Part shown: piece by piece, positions 52,235-62,000 of the stretch
Layout of the letters: every line of letters begins with the position of its first letter
Numbering within the stretch: position 1 is the stretch's first letter
DNA from: Zygnema cylindricum
Lineage: Eukaryota > Streptophyta > Zygnematophyceae > Zygnematales > Zygnemataceae
Length of the DNA stretch: 62,000 nucleotides
Direction: 5' to 3'
Assembly (NCBI GenBank): GCA_037447655.1
Contig: JBBHKE010000161.1
Coordinates: 153,046-215,045, forward strand
Notes under the pieces: model-generated
Told to the model about the DNA's origin: nothing
The model's input: only the letters and a program-made list of their open reading frames with translations
The model's database searches: none
Made by a program: the position numbers and the translations under genes

Positions 52235-53685
52235 GAAAAAGGAACCGCTAAAAAGACAAAAAATCCGGAAGATAAGGGGATTTTGAGTGGTATAGTGACA
52301 TGGTACACATAATTCAGTATAATGCATAGTACGCAAGTACAAATTTTACATTGAAATTGGTCGGTTTGTCTAATCTTTGACGATTCTCAACCTTAATATG
52401 CGATTATGTGGTAGCACTTAAAACAGAACACGTATGCAAAATCTCAACTTTGTGATGGCAGCTCTTTTTTAGGGCACTCTCGCATGTAACCAAAACTTAG
52501 TCTCGCTACTTTGTTTTTTAGCGAAGATTCTACGTACAGATTTCCGAGCATTCCGATGTAAATGCAAATAACTTATCACTTAAAATAGTAACTTACGTAG
52601 ACGTGTATGAATAATTGTGACAGATGAAGTGGTTCATAAAGTGAGGCGAAACTTCCACTCTGCTTCAATTTGAGGCGTTTTTGAGGCGTTTTTTCGCACG
52701 CTGTACAATTTTTGTGACTTCGTAATGTACACACGCCATATTGTCGACGTGTCGAAAACCTAAACTACCTTTCTTTGTCGCACAGAATTTGCGGTTTCGT
52801 TTTTCATCTTCCCACTTGCCGACAGGTGGCCAATATTTTTCATACGCCGTATGTGTGAAGACACGTGTTTTTGCGAGAGACAACCCCTGTCCTGAAATCG
52901 GCGCACGCAAAACATTACGCACAGGCTGGAAATGTGCAGTGTGTTTTTTTTTTGGTACTCCGTGCAAAAAAATTGTAAAAAACTTCAGACACGTGCGAAA
53001 GTGCCTGCCTATTCGCTCACCTTATTGGACTTTATTTCAAATCACCTCGTGAGGTGATTTGATGTAAAGTTTGAACATGTGTTGAAAGGACGCGAAAGTG
53101 AGTTGAAATGCGCTAAACGACATATTTTATCGCACTAGACGACAAACTACTGTACGTATAAAGTTTCAGGGTAACGGAACATGTATTGTGGTAATTTCTA
53201 TTTTTTGGTACGTTTGCAAATTTTCTCGTTTTTTCTTAAGTTATTGAAGAAAACAACAAAAAATAACTATAACTTTAGCACACGCGAAAATACCCTTAGC
53301 AATTAGAGTTGTCCGTACAATTTGACGCACCCTTCCCACGAAACTCAACCTTAATTGGCAAAAGTGATATTAACAGTATTAGTGATTTTCGGTGTACTTT
53401 ATTGTAGTTTTCTGATTTTCCGTACATAAAGATCGTGTACTGTTAGCTGTACTTAAACCGTATAATACACCGTGTATCGTTAGTGTCAATGTTTTTTTCA
53501 CAACCCGACATACCTTTTCTTTGTGCACACCTGTCGGATTCTTAATCTAACGGTTGCGATAGGAACACAAATTTTTTACCTTCCAATTGTCAGTCTCCAA
53601 TTACATATCGAATAGGTGTGTATGGAGAAAAATCGGTTTTAGTTGGAAAAAAACCATTAAAGTGATAGTCATACACGGTGTATGG

Positions 53686-53814
53686 TGCAATTCTGTGTCC
53701 CCCATTTGGGGTACAGAATTCAAGAAGCCTCTAGGTAGTTTTTGGCTAACCCTCTTTCATCTAACACCACTACTGCCCAAGCAAGCAAATAGACAATCTG
53801 ACTGCACCCTTATG
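53686..53814 (-). repeat. Element I 3' LTR, distal part
   Basis: 129 bp homologous to the last part of the H LTR, beginning TGCAATTCTG on the plus strand. It is separated from the rest of the I LTR (60212-61075) by element H; its last five bases TTATG form one side of the H target duplication. Confidence 0.8.
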
Positions 53815-54853
53815 TGCAATTGTGTGTCCTCAATTGGACTACAGAATTCAAGAAGCCTCTAGATTGTTTTTAACTAACCCACTTCAAGCCACAACCACTA
53901 CTGCCCAAGAAGGCAAATTAGCTCTATGTTTACACACCTGTGCAGCCTAGACTCCTTTGAGTCTGTAGTAAAAAGAATCACTGAAAACGACCAACCAGCG
54001 AATAAGTTATGGGGTGGCAAAGATGTTTATTTTTTACAAACCCTCAAAGGGCGAGGTGACTGTATTTCGAAAAAACACTAAGTCGTGATTCTATCTAACA
54101 CTCCTATCTAATGAAGTACGGACCAATCATATTACTGTATCGTACTAAAAAGTACTACTACCGGTGTACCTTCTGTATGACCAATGTACGACAAACTATT
54201 ACGTGGTTGCGTGCCCACTTTTTACTCGTCCGTTGGTTCCTCGGAATTCCCGCGACCAAATGTGATCCCTCCACGTGGCGCCAGGTCATGCCATCTCACA
54301 AAAAGCCAAAGTGATCACTTCGAGATCTTGGCGATGATGTGCGCCGTTGGATAAGAACCTAAATGAAATCTCAGCCGTTATAAATACTTGCGTGATATTT
54401 GTTTCGTTGTCGAAACAAAATGCGTGGTATCCGTTTCAAAACCGTACCGTACTTCGTATTTTACAAAAACTGTATCTATGCATTTCGTATATAGTTTCAG
54501 TTAAATGAATTAGTTCACTCCTAAATAAATAAATATCTGTCAAACCCTATAGCATTTAGCATTGGTCTTAGACTAATAGGATAAAGCTGACCGCTACCGG
54601 CCAACTTGACGGACGGTAGGTATCGCGATCAAATCCTGGGTCCGTCAAGGAACTTTTTAGTAACCTACTAAAAACAATTGCCTGTTGAACTAAGGCAACC
54701 ATGGTTCAACCACTCTCTATAACCTTCAGTGACTACAACAAGTATGGTGGCTAGAGAGAGGAGGTGAAGGCAGGGTGTCCGCCCATTTATTTTCCTTTTT
54801 ATACTAATATATTTAGACCTAGAAAATACTCTATTAATCTAGTAATTTCAACA
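53815..54853 (-). repeat. Element H 3' LTR
   Basis: Minus strand TGTTGAAATTACTAG ... AATTGCA. Contains the palindrome AACCATGGTT near 54698. Confidence 0.9.
54570..54650 (+). other. tRNA-like module, antisense in H 3' LTR
   Basis: A-box-like GACTAATAGGATAAAG and B box GATCAAATC. The T-arm region is enclosed by a perfect 10-bp stem CTTGACGGAC (54606-54615) / GTCCGTCAAG (54641-54650). Confidence 0.55.
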
Positions 54854-54867
54854 CTCCCCTTATTTTC
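54854..54867 (-). other. Polypurine tract, H
   Basis: Minus strand GAAAATAAGGGGAG before the 3' LTR. Confidence 0.75.
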
Positions 54868-55023
54868 TAGTCTTACTTCAGTTTTAGTCCACATTTTTCT
54901 CTGCAATATTTTAATTTAGGAGAAGGCACAGGTTTTGTCATCATATCAGCCACCATTTCCTCATCAGATCTATATACAAGATTCACAATCTTATTCTCAA
55001 CTTTTCTCTCACAAAACTCAATC

Positions 55024-56720
55024 TTATGTCCATATGCTTAGCCTTGAAATGATGTTTTGAATTAGCTGCAATTGCAATGGTTGATTATCACAAAATACTT
55101 CATGCACTCCCTCCTTCATATCCCCCAATTCTTGCAACAAGGACTTGAACCACATCAACTCTTTCAAAGCAGAACAAGAGGCCATATACTCAGCCTCCAT
55201 AGTAGACTGAGCAACCACCTTTTGTTGCTTACTGCTCCAAGAGCAAGCACCTTCCCCCACATACAACACATACCCATAAGTGCATATTCTCATAGGTGCA
55301 TCACCATAATTGGGATCACTCCAAGTAGTGATATCAGTGTGCTCCCCTTCCAAATGCAACCATAACTCTATGGTTCCTACCAGATATCTCATGACTCTCT
55401 TGGCTGCCTCCCAGTCTCTTTTCCTAGGATCATGAAGACTCCTACTGCGTACTACAGCTGCTGCTGCTATGTTCGGCCTGGTACAATTCATTAAGTAGAT
55501 CAAACTTCTTACGACCTTTCTATACGGAATAGATTTCATAAACTTTCTCTCTTTTGGACTCATCTGATCCTCTAAGATTTTCATTCCTCCTTCTGCACTC
55601 CCATCACTTACTTTCTTCAAGTCCATGGGAGTGGTATAACTGTTTGCCTTTTCCATCTGGAATTTCTCAAGCATATTACCTATTCCTTCTTTCTGAGTAA
55701 GTTTGATAATCCTTTTCCCTCTATCTCTCTCCATTTGGATCCCCAAAATATATCTTGCCTCCCTTAAATCCTTCATATCAAATCTGCTTCTAAGATCTTT
55801 CTTTAACTTATTGATCTTTTCTTTCTAAGATTTACTCAACATAAGCAGATCATCCACATAAACTGCTATAAAAATGACACCATTCTCATCTTCAAACATA
55901 TAGATAGAATGGTCAGAGATGATCTAAATTTATCTCAAACTGGTGAGAAACTCATCTAGTTTCTTATTCCACTGTCGGGGAGCCTGCTTCAGTCTATAAA
56001 AGGACTTGATGAGCCGACTTTGCACTCTTCTCCTTCCTCCACAAATCCCTCTGGTTGTCTCTTGAAGATTTTTTCCTCTAACTCACCATTAAGAAAGACA
56101 ATCTTAATATCCATCTGGTGTATTTCCATGTCTTTCGCTACTGCCAGACTGAGGAGAATCCTAACTGATGGGAACTGAACAACTGGAGCAAAAGTCTCCT
56201 CATAGTCGATCCCCTCCTTTTGGGTGAACCCTTTTGCTAATAATCGAGCCTTATATCTCTCAATGGTATTATTTGAATTCATTTTTAGTTTAAACCCCCA
56301 TTTACAACCAATCGGTCATCTGTCCGGAGGAGAGTCTGCTAGTTCATAAGTATTTGCTTCTATGATAAAGGCCATCTCATCATTTATGGCTTTGATCCAT
56401 CTGTCTTTCTTTGGACTATTTACTACCTCCGAGTAAGACCGAGGCTCATTTGGGTGAGATAGATTAGTTACCTTGTGAGCGGCTTAGTTTTCTTGTATCC
56501 TTTTGCTGCTCCTTCTCCCTCCCTGAAACTCCAAAGCTAGAATGTAGGGAAGTCTTGGATTTCTCCTGACTGTCTCATCAGCTCCCCTATCCATGGAAGT
56601 CGGTTCCGGTTCCTCCTTTTCTGTCTCCTCAAAGTTGATAGGAATATGTGAGGTTTTTGGTGGATCTTCTGTGTCTTGGATCTCCCCTAAATCTATAATC
56701 CCTAAATCACTCATGTTCTT
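55024..56720 (-). pseudogene. Element H reverse transcriptase and RNase H, broken
   Basis: Pieces: linker with FQGGRRSSKR (56484-56714), reverse transcriptase start [20 protein letters not shown] (55989-56282), then RNase H region 55024-55776 with TTWSDPNYGDAP (a P where A is usual), SWSSKQQKVVAQSTMEAEYMAS and VFCDNQ. Frameshifts near 55985, 55060 and elsewhere; the polymerase box region (about 55850) lies in a frame with stops. Related to B and I. Confidence 0.85.
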
Positions 56721-58230
56721 TTAGGGAAAGATGGACTCCTCTTCACCTTCAGACTCAAATCATATTCTTATCTTCTTGGTATATTTAAAGGGATCAAATG
56801 ACTTCCCTTCATCCATGACAACTAGGTGCTTGACCAAAATGATGTCTCTCTTTGCTAAGTCATAGACTCTGTACCCCTTGACATCCTCATCATATCTTAC
56901 AAAGTATCAAGGTTTTCCCTTAGCATCTAGTTTCCAATTTTTCCTATCTGTGTAAAGAATGTAAACTTGGCTACTGAATACTTTAAGGTGTGAGATATCT
57001 GGTTTCCTTCCAACCCATCTCTCATAAGGTGTCACTCCCTTTACAACTGATGTAAGGACTCTATTCTTAATGTAGTAAGCACAGTTCATGGTTTTTGCCC
57101 AAAACCTTTTTCCTATCTTCTTGTCGACCAACATACGAAGTACACTATCAACTAGAGTCCGCTTCAACCTCTCAACTACCCCAATTTATTTAGGATTTTT
57201 TGGTACAATTTTCTGATGCTGAACTCCCTCATCCTTCAAGTATTCCTCAAACTGCTTAGTGGTATGTTCTCCCCCTTTATCACACTTTATTCTTTTAATG
57301 GGGGTTTGGTGCAACTTCTCACTCTTGGCTTTATGTTCTTTGAAGTAAGTTGGTGTTTCAGACTTTGTTTTTAGGAAGTAGAATCTAGAGTATCTAGACC
57401 AGGCATCAATAATTGTCAACATAAACCTCTTTCCTCCAACCGAAGGTACTTTTGCAGGTTCCCAGATATCTGTGTGGACTAGATCTAGTACTTTCTCACC
57501 TCTATATATGGTGGCTTTGGGAAAGGGAAGTTTGTGAGCCTTACCTTGAGCACAACCACTACAATCATCCATCATTTCATTATCCCCAAACTGAATGCAT
57601 TATACTACTCCAAGATTTTTCATTTCCCTCAACCTATCAAATTGCACATGCTCTAATTGCTTATGCAAAATCATCAACTTAGGAATACCAACATAATAAG
57701 CATTCTTCTTTTCATTACTCAAGTCAAGCCTAAACATTCATTCGCTACCATTATCTGCCGTGAAGTTTAATTCATCCCCATACATAACTGTAAAGACTCC
57801 CTTTCTAGAAAAGGTATCGAACTTTTTGTCATCTAACACAAACGTAGAGACAAGATTCTTACTCAGCCGAGGAATGTAGAGTACATCTGAGAGTGTGAGT
57901 ATAGAAGTCTTACCCTCCACTAAGACTTTCAGATTCACTGACCCCACTAGATATGTGGTAACCACTCTCCCATCCCCATACTTTATCTATACAGTAGGGA
58001 TCTTTCTTAGCTTAGTGAAAAGGTCATTATCACAACACATATGCATGGATGTATCTGAGTCGATGATCCATCCTTCTTGTGGAGCTTCTCGAATTGCTCC
58101 AAGGGCACACTCTTGTCCCCGAGGGATCTCCTTCTCTTCTAGACTCTCGTCGAGGAGAAGCTCCACATCCTCCTCAGAGTATTCGTCCTCGGTTTCTCTT
58201 ATCACTTTTGTGACCATAAGTGGTTTTTTC
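56721..58230 (-). pseudogene. Element H protease and integrase, broken
   Basis: The protease segment (57987-58217) reads WIIDSDTSMHMC where DSGAS is expected. Next come VEGKTSILTLSDVLYIPRLSKNL (57738-57965), the integrase zinc region end CSGCAQGKAHKLPF and core start LVHTDIWEPAKVPS with KCDKGGEHT in place of RSDNGGEYT (57186-57575), and MNCAYYIKNRVLTS (56907-57167). A stop (NPK*) separates the last two. Several catalytic positions are altered. Confidence 0.83.
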
Positions 58231-59200
58231 TTCCCTCAATAAGAACCCCCTCTATGGTTTTCTTCGAGCCTCAGCTCTGAGAGCTTGACACAGTCCACGA
58301 TAAAGTGTTCCGGATTTTCGCAAAAATGTCAAAGGCCTTTTGGGGGCCTTGGTCCTCCAGGCTGATCTCTTTCCCCTTTGTATAGTTTCTTCGGGTCCTT
58401 CCTCCATCGGTCTCCTCTTGGAGCTAGAGCTTGAATTCTCTTTCCTCCTCTCCTAATCTCCATGGTGTTTTCCTGCACAAGTATCATCCGGACCACTGTA
58501 TTTCACATCCATGACCTATCATTCATTTCGTGTACTCAATAGACTATGTTCTCGTACTCGTCTAGTAACTTCATGATGAGAGTGTTAACTTTCATCTTCA
58601 TTGTACTTATCCAACTGACACTTTCCATCTCCATATACAAACAAGAAAGATCCATACAACAATCTAACATCTTTCCTCCTTTGTAAGTGTAACTCGCTTG
58701 CTTTTGCTCAGCCAACTGGAGCTTTTGAATAGTACCAGCTCTATAGATCCCCATCAAACTCACCAACAACTCCTCGGCCTTCTAAATGTGAAGGTGAGGG
58801 GTGGCCACTGGAGTGAGGTGCTTTAGAATGAAGTTCTTAGCAACCATGTTTACGTCTTCCAACATTTGAGTATCGTTCTCCACGGTCTTTACGACCGCCG
58901 CTCATTGTGCCGTGGAAATAGGAGTGAGGGGTGTCTCCTTCCCTTTCCCCTTTTCGGACATACTACCGTCCCCATCATCTGCCTCCTCCACTAAACAGTC
59001 ACTGCTGCAGAAAACCTTACTCCTATAAATCCTGGTGGAGTTCTCGAAGGTGGACGTTTCATATGGTCATTGATGATACCCGGGTATCTTTTTTCACACA
59101 ATGCCCCCATCATCATGGCTTCCCAATAGATAAATCCAGATCCATTGAAGGTGGGAACCCTAGAGGGTGGGCCCCTAACCTGCAATTCTGCGTCCTCCAT
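58231..59200 (-). pseudogene. gag: Element H gag, broken
   Basis: Starts MEDAELQVRGPPSRVPTFNG at 59200, 20 bases inside the LTR: the LTR-borne ATG is kept, but the primer-site ATG is AGG (R). YWEAMMMGALCEKRYPGIIND follows. Stops and frame changes occur near 58990, 58780 and 58530. The zinc knuckle region (about 58290-58335) is shifted and reads with stops. Confidence 0.8.
59166..59180 (-). other. Primer-binding site, H
   Basis: Minus strand GGTTAGGGGCCCACC, 14 of 15; the same ATG-to-AGG change as element A. Confidence 0.75.
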
Positions 59201-60211
59201 TGGACAACAAAATACAGGAGACCTCTAGATAGTTTTTAACTAACCCACTTCAAGCCACCACCACTGCTACCCAAGAAGAAAAATTGACAATTTTACTGCT
59301 CCCCTGTGTAGCTTGGACTCCCTTGAGTCCGTAGCAAAATGAATCTTTGAAAAATGCAAACTAACTGATAAGTTATGGGGTTGCAAAGATGCCAATTTTG
59401 TACAAACCCTCAAAGGGCGAGGTGAATGCATTTCCAAAAAACACTAAGTCCTGATTCTATCCAATAACTCTTATCTACTGAAGAAAGGACCAATTATATT
59501 ACTGTATCGTACCAAAAAGTACTACTGCCGGTGTACCTTTTGTACTACCGATGTACGACAAAGCTATTACGTGGTCGCGTGTCCTCTTTTTACTCATCAA
59601 TAGGTTCCTCGGAATTTTCGCGACCAAATGTGATCTCTCCACGTGGTGCCAGGTCATGCTATGTAACAAAAAGCCAAAGTGACCACTCCGAGATCTTGGC
59701 GATGATGTGCCCTGTTGGATAAGAACCAAAATGAAATCTCAACCGTTTTAAATACTTACACGATATTTGTTTCGATGTCGAAACAAAATGCGCGGTATTT
59801 GTTTGGAAACCGTACCGTACTCCGTACTTTACAAAAATGGTATCTATTTATTTCGTATATAGTTTCGGTTAGTTCACTCCTAAATAAATAAATATATATC
59901 AAACCCTATAACATTTAGCATTGGTCTTAGACTAATAGGATAAAGCTGACTGCTACCGGCCAATTTGACAGACGGCACGTACCGGGATAAAATCTTGGGT
60001 CCGTCAAGTATCTTTTTAGTAACCTACTAAAATGAAGTGCATGTTGAACTAAGGCAGCCATGGTTCAACCACTCTCTTTATCCTTTTGTGACTACAACAA
60101 GTATGGTGGCTAGAGAGAGGAGGTGGAGGCACGCTGTCCCCCCTGTTTTTTCTTTTTTATACTGATATACTTAGACCTAGAAAATACTCTATTAATCTAG
60201 TAATTTTAACA
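59181..60211 (-). repeat. Element H 5' LTR
   Basis: Minus strand TGTTAAAATTACTAG ... AATTGCA. The inner end holds ATGGAGGACGCA, the gag start. Confidence 0.9.
59929..60008 (+). other. tRNA-like module, antisense in H 5' LTR
   Basis: The same D-arm element as the 3' LTR. The T loop is GATAAAATC (one mismatch to the B box) in a CCGGG/CTTGG stem. The outer stem TTTGACAGAC / GTCCGTCAAG keeps most pairs. Confidence 0.5.
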
Positions 60212-61075
60212 TTGTGTGGTTTGGAATCCCTTGAGTCCACAGCAAAAAGAATCAATGAAAACGCCCGACCAGGCGATAAGTTATGATGTGGCAAAGATAC
60301 CAATTTATATACAAGCTTGTTGGGAGAGAGGCGGCTACCTCCTTAATCCTCTAAGTCCTAAACCCCTCTCAAAACCCTCATCTAGTGATGTACGACCTAA
60401 TAAGGAGACTTTTCAGTATAGAAAGTCACTATGGCATATGTCCTTTTTTGTACGGCATGTGTACTACAAGGCCATGGAGTGGACGTCTGTCTTCTCCGAA
60501 CTTGTTCTCATGCTCTCCAAGATTCTTGCTTCCCAAACCTATCTTGCAACCTAGTGCCATATCATGTCACACTCGAAAACCGCCAAAGCAGCTATTCTGG
60601 GATCACGACGCTGATATGTGCTGTTGGATCTAAACCGACTTTTAATACTAGTCGTTGAAAAACAAATGTCCTGTGCATTTTTTTTTGTGCGCACTATATT
60701 CCTACTAGTCTCTTTGTCATTTGACTGTTATTCCGTTAATCGGATTAATGTTTCTGAAAAATGTTTAAATAATTATCACACCCTTTATATCTCAGCACAG
60801 TTCCTAGACTATAGGACAACGCTAAGGGCTACTTTCACGGACGACAGGTACCGGGATCAAATCCTGGGTCCATGAAACCTTTTTGGTAAAACATCTACCT
60901 TCTCTTTCCTGTCTCCACCAAATAACATAGGCAGCCATGGCTCCACTTTCCTCACATTCATTTAGTGACTGTAACAAGTATGGAGGCTAGTGAGAGGAGG
61001 TGGAGGCAGGCTACCTATGTTTTTCTTTCCTATTTAAGACCGAAAAAATACCTTCTACATCTATTGATTTCAACA
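60212..61075 (-). repeat. Element I 3' LTR, proximal part
   Basis: Starts on the minus strand TGTTGAAATCAATAG at 61075 and runs to the H insertion point. Contains palindrome AGCCATGGCT near 60933-60942. Confidence 0.88.
60802..60877 (+). other. tRNA-like module, antisense in I LTR
   Basis: D-arm-like AGACTATAGGACAACGC; T arm CCGGG-ATCAAAT-CCTGG (60851-60867) with B box GATCAAATC. Outer stem TTTCACGGAC (60833-60842) / GTCCATGAAA (60868-60877), 9 of 10 pairs. Two pairs differ from element H by compensating changes on both strands. Confidence 0.6.
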
Positions 61076-61089
61076 CTCCCCTAATTTTC
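61076..61089 (-). other. Polypurine tract, I
   Basis: Minus strand AGAAAATTAGGGGAG-like run directly before the LTR. Confidence 0.7.
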
Positions 61090-61124
61090 TAGTCTAATTT
61101 TAGTTTCTCCTTGAATCCTTATTT

Positions 61125-62000
61125 TCATTTACAATATTTCAACTTGGGATACGGCACATGTTTGGTCATCATGTCAGCCACCATTTCCCCATCGCCCCTA
61201 TATATAAGATTCACAATTTTGTTTTCGACCTTTTCCCTCAAAAAACTTAATTTTATGTCCATATGTTCAACCTTAAAATGATGTTTTTGATTGGCTACAA
61301 CTGCAATGGCAGCCTGATTATCAAAAAACACTTCATGCACTCCCTCTTTCATATACCCCAGTTCGTGCAATAAAAATTTGACCCACATCAACTTTTTCAT
61401 AACAGAACAAGAGGCCATATACTCAACCTCCATAGTGGACTAAGCAACCACCTTTTGTTGCTTGCTACTCCAACCGCAAACACCTTCCTCCACATTAAAC
61501 ACATACCCAGAAGTGCATCTTCTCATAGGTGCACCCCCATAACTGGCATCACTCCAAGTAGTGAAGTTAGTGTGCTCCCCTCCGAGATGCAACCATAGAA
61601 CTGTGGTTCCCACCATATCACCCATGACTCTCTTGGCTGCCTCCGAGTCTCTCTTCCTAGGATCATTAAGACTCCCACTGAGGACTCCAACTGCTGTTAC
61701 TATGTACGGTCTAGTAAAATTAATAAAGGAGATTAAGCTTGCTGCATTTTGCATGCAAGGAATAGACTTCATAAACTGTCTTTCTTCTGGACTAATCTGA
61801 TCATCTAAGATTTTCACTCATCCTTCTACACTCCCATCACTACTTTCTTCAAGTCCATGGGAGTGGTACAACTGTTTGCCTTTTCCATCTAGATTTTTCC
61901 AAACATATTTCCTTTAGCTTCTATTTGAGTAAGTCTGATAATCCTTTTCACCCTATCTCTTTCCATTTGAATTCCCAAGATGTATTTTGCCTCCTCTAAA
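61125..62000 (-). pseudogene. Element I pol C-terminus, runs off window
   Basis: RNase H region of a copia element in pieces 61440-61817 (TTWSDASYGGAPMRRCTSGYV, then GWSSKQQKVVA) and 61125-61433 (MEVEYMASC, FFDNQAAIAV, HFKVEHMD, MVADMMTKHVP), separated by one in-frame stop at 61437-61439. Upstream sequence to 62000 continues toward reverse transcriptase with further frame changes. FFDNQ replaces the usual FCDNQ. The element body lies beyond the window. Confidence 0.83.

Larger units (their letters stand above)
51209..53685. other. AT-rich intergenic DNA with repeat fragments
   Basis: Apart from the array and hAT-like fragment listed separately I see no gene. The overlapping frames at 52665-52967 (-) and 52741-53052 (+) lack known motifs. 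TACACCG-type ends occur near 53390 and 53463. A 24-base palindrome CAAATCACCTC-GT-GAGGTGATTTG lies at 53038-53061. Confidence 0.4.
53815..60211 (-). mobile_element. Ty1/copia element H, old, nested in element I
   Basis: 6397 bp on the minus strand, with LTRs of 1031 and 1039 bp that differ by roughly 15 percent by eye, a primer site with one change, and a heavily broken gag-pol. The flanks are TTATG (53810-53814) and TTGTG (60212-60216), a 5-bp duplication with one mismatch. Removing H rejoins the LTR of I in the right order. Confidence 0.88.

Noticed and set aside
52665-53052. Overlapping frames on both strands near 52.8 kb
   Set aside because: Mutually overlapping, no recognisable domain, no repeat support.
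53038-53061. 24-base palindrome as a terminator
   Set aside because: No adjacent gene and no bacterial-type context; noted only as a hairpin.
53686-53945. Tandem duplication of an LTR end
   Set aside because: Better explained as the distal LTR part of element I next to the inserted element H, supported by the 5-bp flanks.

Overview
The window is a block of nested and adjacent Ty1/copia LTR retrotransposons in a land-plant nuclear genome. I found no host gene I can name. The plant assignment rests on the primer-binding sites: they complement the anticodon arm of a plant-type initiator tRNA-Met (arm sequence recalled from general knowledge, not looked up). I cannot name the species. Two 10-N runs (12329-12338, 47671-47680) mark assembly joins.

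Layout, left to right. 1-4353: decayed intergenic DNA with small inverted-repeat elements and a 65-bp tandem array. 4354-10821 (+): element A, complete with target duplication TCTAC, coding region broken. 11371-16009 (+): element B, LTRs with only the pol 3' end between them, a 10-N join, and about 1.9 kb of unrelated DNA. 16010-16622: possible Gypsy scraps. 16623-21336 (+): element C, an LTR-gag-LTR-gag array with no pol and a new basic reading frame. 21693-28143 (+): element D, target duplication CTCCC, gag-pol open except for one stop codon. 28301-28560: a 20-bp minisatellite abutting 28561-31673 (-), element E, truncated. 31674-37827 (+): element F, broken, with a hAT-like MITE in its 5' LTR. 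39371-45582 (-): element G, target duplication TATTT, with an uninterrupted 1470-codon gag-pol; the best candidate for a recently functional copy. 45588-47881: a cluster of small inverted-repeat elements. 47882-50950 (-): element G2, the 5' half of a G relative. 50986-53685: a MITE, a degenerate array and other repeats. 53815-60211 (-): element H, old, inserted into the 3' LTR of element I, whose LTR halves lie at 53686-53814 and 60212-61075 and whose body runs off the window end.

Two features recur across families and are the main result. First, the primer-binding site is GGTTATGGGCCCACC or a close variant, lying directly after each 5' LTR. It complements the anticodon stem-loop, not the 3' end, of initiator tRNA. 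The ATG opposite the CAU anticodon is in frame with gag, and gag usually starts still earlier, inside the last 20-100 bases of the LTR. Coding sequence therefore runs LTR -> primer site -> gag, and the primer site encodes part of a shared peptide, QVMGPP. In element G the LTR-borne start is closed by a TAA, so the primer-site ATG looks like the real start. Second, at least eleven LTRs of families A, B, D, G, G2, H and I carry an antisense tRNA-like module (A-box-like D arm, B box, T-arm hairpin) 130-310 bases from the LTR start. These LTRs also share a palindrome, AGCCATGGCT, and most share a TCGTACAA block and a purine/pyrimidine hairpin.

In the complete elements the order is LTR, gag with a CCHC zinc knuckle, aspartic protease, integrase, reverse transcriptase, RNase H, purine tract, LTR. 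Percent differences quoted are hand counts over part of the alignments.
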